Positions 44,886 to 56,461 of a DNA stretch of 64,000 nucleotides are shown here, piece by piece. The notes under the pieces were generated by a model that saw only the letters and a list, made by a program, of their open reading frames with translations, made no database searches and was not told the origin of the DNA. The position numbers were made by a program, and so were the translations under genes. This stretch comes from Nematostella vectensis (taxonomy: Eukaryota > Cnidaria > Anthozoa > Actiniaria > Edwardsiidae). The DNA is taken from the NCBI RefSeq assembly GCF_932526225.1, contig NC_064041.1, positions 9,030,313-9,094,312 of the forward strand. The letters run 5' to 3'. Position 1 is the first letter of the stretch. Every line of letters starts with the position of its first letter.

Positions 44886-47339
44886 TAGGCTCTTACCGAA
44901 AGTGTTAGCACTTTTTTTTGGCATTATTTGGCTTCGCGAGCACTTTTTTTTGCATTTTTTCCCAAAAAGCACTGCTAGCATTTTTTCTTATTATCGACTG
45001 ATTATTTATATAATTTCGCGTTAATCAGCACACTCTGACTTCACATATGTCGTCCAAAGCCGCAATTTGCATTCATTTTCGTCAAAGGAGCCGAGGAGGC
45101 TGGGGAATATGTTTGATAGGTCTGCGGTTGCCTTCTAGAACCCGGTCCTTCTCGTCAGTCCTCCTCGTGACTCGTTCCAAGATGGCGTCATTCACTAGCA
45201 ATACTGGAAGTCAGCCAAGCAAGGCAGAGATAGCTCGAGAGCGTACTCTGCCATCAATCAGTGGAAAAAAACAAAACTATGGGGAACTGTGATGTAAAGA
45301 ACATAAGCATACATGATCGGATTCAGCAATATCCAGGAGAGGAACTAAAAATCAAAGACGGGGAGTTGTTTTGTCTGGCATGCCGCGAAATAGTGTCTTC
45401 GAAGAAGAGTATTCTAACTACACACTTGGCTTCAAAGAAACATGGAAATGGTAAAGAGAAACTGAAGAAGTCTAAGTTGAAGGATCAGAGTATTATGGAG
45501 GCTTTTAGAGCGGCGGACATGGCGCAGAAAGACAGCACTCTACCAATATCTGAACGGGCCTACCGACTCGAAGTGGTCGAAGAGTTTCTGTAGGCTGGCA
45601 TCCCACTTGGGAAAATCGATAAGCTACGCTCCCTCTTAGAAAAGAATGGCCAACCTCTCACAGCAAGTGCTTATCTTGGTCAGTACATTTCAATTATTCT
45701 CAAGCAGGGAGTCGAAAGGATAAAAAATGAACTGACTTTGCCTGGCCAGACTGGCATGAGATGTTTCGATGATCTTTGACGGGAGTACACGACAAGGAGA
45801 AGCAATTGCTGTCATCCTGCGTTTCCTTGACGAGAATTGGTCGATTATTCAACGTCTCGTCAAAATTGATATATGTTCCAAGTCAGTGAATGCGGATGAT
45901 CTTGCACAAGTTCTTAATCAGTGCCTATCAGTTGATTATGGTGTCAAGGCCAATTCGTTACTCGCAGCCATGAGAGATGGGGCAAGTGTGAACAAGGCAG
46001 CGTTGGATAGGATTGCATTTATCTTTTCTAAGCTGCTCAACGTTGTGTGTTTCTCACACACGCTTGACAATGTCGGGAATCATCTTGTCATTCCAACTCT
46101 TCTAGAGTTCGGTAGCGTGTGGCTTCGCCTGTTTCGCCATAGTTACAAGGCAAAGCTGTTGTGGAAAGATCTGACTGGGCAAAGACCGAGATCATACAGT
46201 GAGACCAGATGGTGGTCAAAGTGGGAAGTCTACAAACAAATGTTACTGCAGTTTGGAGATATTGAGGGATTCTTGATAGAAGCAGAAGCCGCTAATATTG
46301 GTCCACAGTTACTCCCTCAACTCCAGGCAATACTTTCCGATACTGAGCGAGTGATCAACCTGAAGCGCGAGTGATCAACCTGAAGCTCGAGCTCGCCATC
46401 ACCATCGATGTTGGGGAGCACTTTATAAAAGCGACCTATTTCTTGGAAGGTGATGGCCCTCTCGTGTTCTCGTGTTATGAGAAACTCCATGCTGTTGCCC
46501 AAGCCTGCCAAGCCCCTCACTTTCCAAACGTGCGTGCAGTCGCAGCAGCAATCGCTGAAGAAAATCCTGCCCAAAACGTAGCAGCCCTCGAACAGCAGGC
46601 AAAGGCATGTGTTCAACCAGCCATAGATTGGTTTCTGAGAAAGTTCAATGTCCAACTATACAACACAGTGTTAGCGTTCAAGGCTGCGAGGTATATGTGT
46701 CCGGTCAGCGTCCAGTGGCTGAAGCCAACTCAGCACTCAGTAGAGGCCTTGCGAATCTTCCCTTTTCTCAATGATGATTGCATTATCAACGGCCTAAAAG
46801 CTGAACTACCTGCTTACTTAGCTGCCACTGCAGATGTGGTAATCAACACAGAAGAGCGAAAGGTAAAATGGTGGCATGACCACAAGGAACCGCTCCCACA
46901 CTGGGCTTCTGCAGTGAAGAAAGTGCTGTTGGTGCAGCCATCCTCGGCTGCAGCAGAAAGGGTATTCTCTGTTCTCAATTCCGCATTCAACGACCAACAG
47001 GAGCATGCCTTAGATGACTATCTGCAAGCAAGTGTGATGACCCAGTACAACAAGCGATGACTAACTTCTAAAATGGGTAATGATGACCCAATGACAAGCG
47101 TGTGTTGGACTTAAATGGAAAAAACATTGATCGTTAAATTTTGATGTTAAAACATGTGAGCGAAAATCTGAAAATGTAATGTTCTATATGATTAAAAAAG
47201 TCTGAAACAATGAGAATTTTTTTTAATCCACCAGCATTTAAAAAAAAAATAGCATTATTTTAGCACTTTTTTTGGCAAAAAACAAGCACTGCTTTTAGCA
47301 TATAATGCTTTTTTAACGAGCACTTTCGGTAAGAGCCTA
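44886..47339 (+). mobile_element. hAT-superfamily DNA transposon (2,454 bp)
   Basis: Ends are 19-bp perfect inverted repeats, TAGGCTCTTACCGAAAGTG at 44886-44904 and its complement at 47321-47339. Flanking 8-bp duplications are GATGATTG (44878-44885) and GTTGATTG (47340-47347), differing at one base. An 8-bp duplication and a TAG start suit hAT. It carries a decayed transposase gene on the plus strand. Confidence 0.93.
45180..47060 (+). pseudogene. hAT transposase pseudogene
   Basis: Order of remnants: a short N-terminus from the ATG at 45182; a BED-like zinc-finger segment (LFCLAC then HLASKKH, about 45367-45455); a core with FDGSTRQGEA (first catalytic Asp region, 45772), DGASVNKAAL, a CFSHTLDNVG motif and ETRWWSKWE; and the C-terminal dimerisation domain ending PHWASAVKKVLLVQPSSAAAERVFS (shown in two parts: PHWASAVKKVL, then QPSSAAAERVFS). 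Lesions: a frame change near 45280, a TAG at 45591, a frame change near 45765, and an 18-bp tandem duplication (GCGAGTGATCAACCTGAA, 46347-46383) that brings in a stop at 46372. No functional protein is expected. Confidence 0.9.
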
Positions 47340-47736
47340 GTTGATTGCCCCTACTTATGAGCCCCTGATATTCGTCAATTAATTAATAATCAAAAGGCAA
47401 TTGATAAATATTTAAAAAAAATATTAATAAAATTGATTATCATTTACTAAAAAAAATTATCAAATGACACAAAGAAATGATAACAGTTGATACTCTTTTT
47501 TATTGTTTTCGGTTATCAATTGATATCGATCTATGCAGCTCTCAACACTTTTTTGGGGGGGGAGGGGTGTGTATACCTTCGAAGGCGTTTGCCGTATAGA
47601 AAGCTCTCGCGAACATATCCACTTATAGATCTCACGAGGGGTTAAATAAATTGCGCTACATAAAAAAACTATTGTTTTAGATATTTTAATAGAAAATAGG
47701 CAAAATGATGATTTTCTATAGAATAATTTTTCGGAG

Positions 47737-48975
47737 CGGGAGAAGGTGATCATTTTTAATAATAACAGGAAAAAACTTTCGCGGTACAGGCTGACCGTGA
47801 AAGGACAATCAATAGAAATAGTAACCGTATACAAATACCTCGGGCTCACATTAAGCGCAAACGGAAGGTACAATACAGCGAAACAGGAATTAAAAAATTC
47901 TGCTTTGAAAGCACTTTTTTCCCTGAAAAGAAACCTCGGCGAAAATTTCTGCTCAGATATTTCACTTACTATCCGCCAGTTTGATTCATGTGTGAAACCA
48001 GCTTTACTATATGGAAGTGAGCTTTGGGCCCTAGAGGGGAAATATGACGAGATGCGTGATCCTATTGAACAGGTCCAAATAAAATTCTGTAAAATGCTAC
48101 TGGGAGTTGGCAAGAGGGCAGCCAACAGTGCCTGTAGGGCAGAATTGGGACGATTCCCCCTACGAATTGAAACCATAAAAAACACGACAAAGAATTGGTT
48201 TAGACTTATTCACCAAAGCGATGGTAGAACGACCAAAAACGCGTACAAAGAGGGTCTCTTGAGATCTCTATCTTGGCCTAGCCTCGTCAAAAAGAAACCT
48301 TATTCGAAAACGGGTTTGGATGGCTTTGGGATTCACAAGAAAATATAGATGCACAAGCAACCCAAAATATTATTTCTGCCTTTGAAATGCGCCAAAAGAT
48401 ATTGAAACGCAAACTTTCTATGGCACGATTCATGATGACAGCAACAGAAGAAAAAATTCAAAGAATAAATTAAGAACATTCTGTCTTTTTTAATCAAACT
48501 ATAAGCTAGAGGATTATCTGCTGGAATGTAAAAGCATAAAATACCGTGTTGCTTTAACTAAATTACGAATAAGTGATCATCAACTGGAGATAGAGAAAGG
48601 GCGATACAAACGGCCCTTTCTTCGAGCAGAAGAGAGATTTTGCCCTTTTTGTCCCGGGAAGGTAGATAATGAAAAGCATTTTTTAATCGATTGCAAACTG
48701 TACGGAAAAGAAAAGAAAAAATTATTGCAAGAACTAGATAAGCCCCATTCAAGTTTTATGGCGCTTATCAATCCGTCCAAGTCTAATGCTGCTCAAATAG
48801 CCAAATACATCTTCACTTGTTTTGAAAGGCGCAAAGCGGCTGTTCAGTTATGAAACACCTGTTTTCTGCCTGAATTTTCATTACTTCATCATTTATTGTT
48901 CATGTATTTAAATGCGCCAGAGTTGGTACACTGAAGGACAATAAATCATTCTGATTCTGATTCATTCTGAAGGGG
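47737..48975 (+). mobile_element. 5'-truncated non-LTR retrotransposon (LINE) fragment 1
   Basis: From about 47737 to 48346 the frame has the end of a reverse transcriptase (YKYLGLTLSANG, then FDSCVKPALLYGSELWALEG). After a frame change near 48310 come MARFMMTATEEKIQRIN, then RISDHQLEIEKGRY and a CPFC...EKHFLIDC cysteine/histidine motif. The tail ends in ATTCTGATTCTGATTCATTCTGA at 48950-48971, a short-repeat 3' terminus typical of CR1/L2-like LINEs. The clade is not certain. The element is dead: truncated and frameshifted. Confidence 0.85.
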
Positions 48976-49041
48976 TCCAAAATATTGGAGTGTCCCGCCT
49001 AATGCGGGAGAGTTGACAGGTATGCTTATATCCTGGTTCAC

Positions 49042-49047
49042 TTTATT
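49042..49047 (-). terminator. AATAAA overlapping the stop codon of the PAN-EGF gene
   Basis: On the minus strand the coding end reads ACC TAA TAAAG, so the TAA stop forms the first part of an AATAAA. If used, the 3'-UTR would be only about 10-30 bases. Confidence 0.5.
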
Positions 49048-52000
49048 AGGTTACGTAATTTATGCGATAAACATCCAAAGCCCATCTCCCACCAACACCA
49101 TTAATGCAATTATCAGAAGGACCGTGCTTGCTGTATGTCTTATTTGCGTTCGCACCAGTAAAGCACTCAATAGTATTCTCCATGGCAAATACTGTGTATC
49201 CCTGGCCGGTGGCATAGTCAAGGCATCCTGTGAGGTCGGCAGGGTAGACTGCCAACTGTCCAACAGCGCGGTCACTAGAGTCTTGATAGCATCCAAGGTG
49301 AGTTATGAGTTCTAAGAAATAAAGTAGAGGAAATAACCATTATCATAGGCTAACACTAGAGTTTAAGGTAATTCCCCTAAAATACCCAGATTTTTTTTAA
49401 ACTTGGCATAAACAATATTGAAGTTAAGGGCTTTCAAAAAATCTAATAAAAAATGGGGGTAACCGACCTCGTTTTCATAACAGAGGGGCGTAGATTTGAC
49501 GCGTTTTAACTGACTGCGCAAGGAAAAAACACAACTCTAAATTTTCGAAAGTAGTGCCAATAGTCTTTAGAAAATCAAGTTCTGTTTGTCGAGCTGCCAA
49601 AATCCGATCTTCTAAACCATATCCCGTAGTAGCTAATGTTCAAACACAATCACATTTTAGGAGATCACACTAAAAGACACTGTTTTTGCCACTATTTATA
49701 CGGTAAAAAGCGCCATTTTGAAGTATTTTTACGTTTTCTAAGAGAAAATAAACAAACTTCTACAAGCCAATTTTTTTTCTTTTAGTATATCATTTTTCCG
49801 TATATATTTAATTATTAGAGCAAATAAAAAATGGGGGTTCGATTTCGTCAGAGCGATTTTAAGTAAAAAACGCGCGCCTTTCGCTTTGTTTTCTTACACA
49901 CTATGCGCGCCTCTATGCGCAAAAGGGGTGCGCAGTGCAATTGAAGAGATTTACTACGAACGCGCGCTATAAAAGGATAAAAGGGATAGCTCCGCCCCCT
50001 TTTCGCAAGCCCTAGCCCAAGTGGTCGCCATTCAAAGCTAGCGAGGAACTCTGAAACTGCCAGAAGAAAACATAGCAAAAAGTAAAGCCGTACGTCAAAC
50101 TACGACAACTGTAAAGTACAAGAGATTGTCAAAGAACTATCAGGCATATTCGGGAAAGTGTTCGGGAAACAAACAAGAGCAAAATCTGTCATTAAGAAAT
50201 TAAACACAGCGCGCGCTCGTTTGAATTGAAAAATTAAGGTTGGTTATCGCTAGGACGCAAGCGCAAGCGTAAGCGCAAACGGAAGCGCAACACAAGTGAG
50301 AATCGGTCAAACACTATTTCAGGGGAATTACCTTAATGTAGTATTGGGATACCTGTAGTATCAGAGTAGACTAGGGAGAATGGAGAGGAATAAAATGGCT
50401 GCCTTTTAGACCGATGGCAGATACAGGGGAGGTAGATTGGATGGATATCCACCCCCTTTTAAGTAAAAAAAGTAACTTTGTTTAAAGAAAATAAATGTCT
50501 GAGGGCGGGAGGTACTGTCCATGTGCCTTCGCCTGCTTGAATTTGCTGACGCGATCAAATATGTTAGATCTATGTGATTTACCAAGAACCACTGGATCAG
50601 TTACAAGCCATCTATCTGGCCATTATCCACAACCCATTTTAAAATCCTGGATCCACCCTGGATCTATTAACTACGTTTGTGTTGTAGCATCTTAGAGTAT
50701 CGTAAACATAATAAATATCTTACTACATGAAGATTTCCCATATTTATATTAGGTAATCACAGGTGGCTCAGTGTGTTAGCTCGTCAGCGTATAGGGCCTC
50801 TAACCACAGGTGGCCCAGTGTTTTAGCTCGTCAGCATTATAAGGCCTCTAACCACAGGTGGCCCAGTCAGTGTGCTAGCTCTTCAGCATATGGGGCCTTT
50901 CACCACAGGTGGCCCAGTGTGTTAGCTCGTCAGCGTATGGGGCCTCCTACCACAGGTGGCCTAGTGTGTTAGATCGTCAGCGTATGGGGCCCCTAACCCA
51001 GTCAGTGTGTTAGCATGTCAGCATATGGGGCCTTACACCTGTACACCACAGGTGGCCCAGTGTGTTATCACGTCTGGTCAGCATATCAGCATATAATGTG
51101 TTAGCATGTCAGCATATAAGGCTTCTAACCACATGCTTCTCATGTTCGATTCCTGATCGACATGGATAGTATCTTTCTGTTTCTTGGCCTTGAATTTGAC
51201 TCGTTGAAATCTTGTAAGCTTTAGTAGAAGCTTGTGATTTTCAGCGCCAGGATAGACCATTCTTATTGAGTATTAGGACTTTTAAAAGTTAGAACACGGT
51301 TGATCGCCCTCTCGCGTAGTTATTTTAATTTTTTTAATGATCCCCTGGAGAACGTAAACCCTTTATGGATAAGCAGTTATAAGCAGGAAAGCAATTCATA
51401 TGCCTCACTTCGACCTCGATAATGTGTTCCGCATTAAAAAAAAGTCTTACTGTTATATAGGTAGGTTGTCATGTCATGCGCAGAAGCTCTACCGACTGCT
51501 CATGCGCAGTTAGGAGATTGCTAGCATGTGCTTTTGTGTTCGGCCATGTTTGTGTGTCAGATATAAAGTTTATCCAGTGTTACATACTGACTCTTTATTG
51601 GACTATTTTCTACAACCTGAATTCCAGATACACTACACTTACTTATACAGTCAACTCCGTCGCCGGTATACCAAGGCTCGCAAGTGCACGTGAAGGAACC
51701 AGCGGTGTTAGCGCAGGTGGCATTTCCATGGCAGTTACTCATCTCAACAAGGCATTCGTTGATATCTGAGAGAAAATAGGTTATCATGATACAGGACATT
51801 GTTAAACGGAGATTATAGGGGGGGGGGGGCTTCTTTCATATGTAAAGCGATTAAGATGATCCCTATTCAAAACGCGTAGCGATTTGAGAGGTCAATTTCA
51901 AGCGGTACCGTCATCATGTCACGGATATTAATGTCTATAAAAAGGTATCAGATGTTTTAGGTATATAATAATGGAAAATCCAAAATATAATTCTGCATTG

Positions 52001-55000
52001 AAAATCATCGATGTATAAGCGCTATATAAGTGTTATTTATTGTTATTATCCTTCTCAAGGAAAGGTAATAAGGTTTTTTCTAATCCAACTTCCTTATTCT
52101 AAAAGCGGGGTGGGAAGGCTGCACAGTCGTAGAGAACATATACGACTTATAAAAACGTCGGAGATTAGGAGATTCTTTAAAAAAAATGCCGCTTTTGGAA
52201 GTCGATAGGGGTGCGACCACCTATATCAGCGCCGGGTATTATTGAGCCTATAAAACTACATGTTATACCTGTGCAGCTCACTCCGTTTCCTGTATATCCA
52301 GGTTTGCAGATGCATGTAAAGGAGCCAGCGGTGTTGATGCAGTTAGCGTCCACGTGACAATTCGCAGCATTTATGGAGCACTCGTCGATATCTGATAATT
52401 TTTGAAGCGTTATACAGAGAGTTTAGTTCAATTTTAAGAGTTTATTTTCGGTTATGTTCTAGAAGGTAAAAAGGAGGGGTTAGAGTAAGAAGAATGATCT
52501 AATGAAAAACACTGAGAGATAATCGTAATTGCGATATTGAAATAAGAGACTTTCAATCTAATAATACACTGACTTGTACTTGGCCATCTTCTTATTCTTA
52601 GATGAACAAATCGGTAAGGCAATGTGCAATAATTATCAGGAGGGAGGGGGCTGTAAAACCAAGGGGGGCACTAAATTAAAATGTTGCCAAGATAGGGGGG
52701 TCACCCTTAACTTTTTCACATAAAAATGGGGGGCTTACTTTAAATGACATCAAAATGTTCATTTTGCATCCAGATTTATCAAAATTTCGGTGCGCTTCGC
52801 GCAGAAATAGTAAAAAATGTCATTTTTTCTTTTAAACACAAAATCGATGCAAACTTTAAAAAAAACTCTTTGCAAAAGTCTCACTAAGGACCGCTCTGTT
52901 GAATAAATCTCTATATATTTCTCAACCCTTAGCGACAAAATGAGCAGGTTGTTTGTCTTGATGTGAGCATGCATATTCTAGCGTGAATCAGAGAATTCCT
53001 AAAGTAACTTTACACTTCCCAAGTTTACTTACGGCAAGCTGCGTGTACCATAAATACTGTAATACAGAGAATAAGGAGCAAATACAATTTTCTGTTTGCT
53101 TGGCCACAAATCTCGGCTCCCATTTGTGGGATTATCTGAATGATCGATTTGTTTCCATAACGTCCTTACAACTCTGGCCTCGCGATTTTGTTTCAAAAGA
53201 AACACAAATATTTTACCTGTTTCACATGTGGCACCGGTGTATCCCTGTGGACACTCACATCTGTATCTTGGGGTCCCCTTTAACTCAACGCAGGTCATGT
53301 TGGTCGAGGGACAAGGATTTGGAACACAAACCTCCTAAGAAAAGAGTAAAAAGGCAGAATACGAGATAAATGAAGAAAAGGGGTATTTCGCCGAAATATA
53401 TAGCTTATATGCTTAAGATAAGCAAATTAATAGTAAATATTAAGAAAAAAAAAATCCTGAGCTCTTTGTGTCGAGGTGCGGATATTGTTCATTTGCCCAA
53501 TCAAATTGCAGCCTGTAAGAGCTGCGTACTGACCCACCAAAAGTAATACAAGGCTATTCTTTCTTAGTGCGCGTTTTTTTCCTATCATTCTGGAATGGGA
53601 ATGGTCGGTAGAGAATGTATAGAATGGCATTAAGTCATTCTGCTACAGGTAGCAGAATGGGTGAATGGCCTTCATTCCATTCCGGAATTGGAACACGGGA
53701 TAAACGAACGCGCCCTGCGGGCCCGTGCAATTTTGATACTTTTTGAAAAACCCACTCGTGCAAATTAATTCCAAATTGAACTTGAAGTCGTATGATTTCC
53801 TATACTAATCATTCTCTTTCCGGAATCACGAGAAAAAAAAACGCGCCCTTAGTATGAATGTGTAACAGATTTTCGTTGCCTTGCCTTATGATCATTTGAG
53901 GAATAATTTCTAAATTTTAAAGTTGATTCCCTGATAACTCAACTGGATAAAATTTTTCGGTTGCAGTCTAAATTAAATGAGGGTTAAAGTAACCAGTCAT
54001 TCCTTGTTATGAAGAAATCAAGCGTTCGCAAAATGTACGTACCGTTGGCCCGTAGAAGTCAATCCCTGGAAACCTCAACAAATCTATAGGGAAGGATCCA
54101 GCTTTGGCGGACAGCAGTTCACAGCTCCCGAGATTCGCGCCTTTCTTATAGTTCACAGCATGACATGCTTGGTTCACATAGCATTTCACTTTGCAGTTAT
54201 CCAGCGATATGTCAGTTATATTCTGAAGGGTGTGGTTAAAGAGGGCGTGGTCCTCTAGTGGGGGAGGAAAATGCATGTTGCGACAGTAGTCTGGATAAAA
54301 AGGGGTAATTCAGTGAGTAAACAAAACGATAACTATGATGATAATAGCTTTTATGTATACTAGGAAAACACGTCACACAAGACACACCACGCAAAACAAC
54401 CACAGTTATAACAATTTGGAATATTAGATGATTGGCAAGGCAGCTTGGCGCATTTCTTTTTTAGGAATAATTAGTTTATAACAACTGTTGCAAAATCCCT
54501 TAGAGGGTGGTTGATGTTTAACTTTATTTTGGTAAGATCTTGGTGTCCGTGTTTAGTAACTAAACAGAGCCTTTTCAACTATAAAACACTTGTTTTGCGA
54601 GCCGGTATATTGGCAGACATTATTTTTGATTATGTCACCGTCTTTTCGAGCAAAGCATTCAGTGAGTGCCAGTTATTCTGTCTCATCCTCCATAAGAATG
54701 GAAATCCAAGATGAACTGTGGTACTTCCCAGAAATAAGAGACAACATGGCCGCCACGGAAGCGTAATAGTGCACATACAATGTTAAAATGGCTGCCATTT
54801 ACTATAAGGAAATTTGGGGAGACATCACAATTTATAAAATTTTCTCGTTTCAGAGATTTTGGGCTCACGATGCAGGACTTGAAAAAAAAAACCTTACCAT
54901 TCGAGTGATACACTTTCCGTTCAAACGATGTCAGAGAAAGCCCTATAATTGTTCCTTGGACATTGCACTTTTGTTCGCTTGAGAGCATTTAGACCTCCAT

Positions 55001-55780
55001 ACATTCTCTGTAATTTAATTGAAATCGGGTATAAAAGTAGTCGTTTGAAGGGTATAAAACTAAAACTAAATGGGCTAAAACTAAATCATGATAAATCAGA
55101 ACTTATTCTTTTTTCCTCCAAGTTCTTTCCTGCCCCAAGTCTCGAACATGTAAAGGTGGTTGATGAAATCATCAAACCTGCCTCCGCTGCATGGAATCTG
55201 GGAGTAATTCTTGATAAGTGTCTTTCTTTTGAAGATCATCTCAAAACGGTATGTAAATCTGCAAGATTCCACCTCAGAAATATTGGCAAAATTAGGAAGT
55301 ACCTTGACAAGAATTCCACAGAAATACTTATACATGCCTTTATCAGTTCAAAACTAGACTATTGCAATTCCCTCCTTTACGGATTACCTGACTACCAAAT
55401 TCATAAATTACAACTTATTCAAAACACAGCTGCTCGCATTATCAGCTTAACAAAAAACACTGAGCATGTAACACCTATCCTGAAGATCTTCACTGGTTAC
55501 CAGTAAAGTACCGGATAATTTTTAAAGTTTTACTGACCGTTTTTAAATCTCTCAATGAAATGGCTCCACCATATATTAAAGATCTATGCAAGTATAAAAC
55601 TCATTCCCGGTCACTACGGTCTGCTTCTCAACAATACCTTCAGGTCAAACGGGGCAATTTGAAGACCTATGGTGACCGCGCCTTTTCGATTGCGGCTCCT
55701 AAACTATGGAATTTTATAATTGTGCCTAGGGCAATTATTGATGAGGCGCTATATAAATGCTGATATTATTATTATTATTA

Positions 55781-55821
<41 letters not shown>

Positions 55822-56407
55822 GTTATTGTTACTGTTACTGTTACTGTTACTGTTACTGTTACTGTTACTGTTACTGTTACTGTTACTGTTACTGTTACTG
55901 TTACTGTTACTGTTACTGTTACTGTTACTGTTACTGTTACTGTTACTGTTACTGTTACTGTTACTGTTACTGTTACTGTTACTGTTACTGTTACTGTTAC
56001 TGTTACTGTTACTGTTACTGTTACTGTTACTGTTACTGTTACTGTTACTGTTACTGTTACTGTTACTGTTACTGTTACTGTTACTGTTACTGTTACTGTT
56101 ACTGTTACTGTTACTGTTACTGTTACTGTTACTGTTACTGTTACTGTTACTGTTACTGTTACTGTTACTGTTACTGTTACTGTTACTGTTACTGTTACTG
56201 TTACTGTTACTGTTACTGTTTTTGTTTTTGTTTTTGTTTTTGTTTTTGTTTTTGTTATTGTTATTGTTATTGTTATTGTTATTGTTATTGTTATTGTTAT
56301 TGTTATTGTTATTGTTATTGTTATTGTTATTGTTATTGTTATTGTTATTGTTATTGTTATTGTTATTGTTATTGTTATTGTTATTGTTATTGTTATTGTT
56401 ATTGTTA

Positions 56408-56461
<54 letters not shown>

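Noticed and set aside
49013-49315. Plus-strand 100-codon frame ending near a GTGAGT
   Set aside because: The minus strand of the same bases encodes the conserved cysteine-rich C-terminal domain of the PAN-EGF gene with matching splice phase and a stop overlapping AATAAA.
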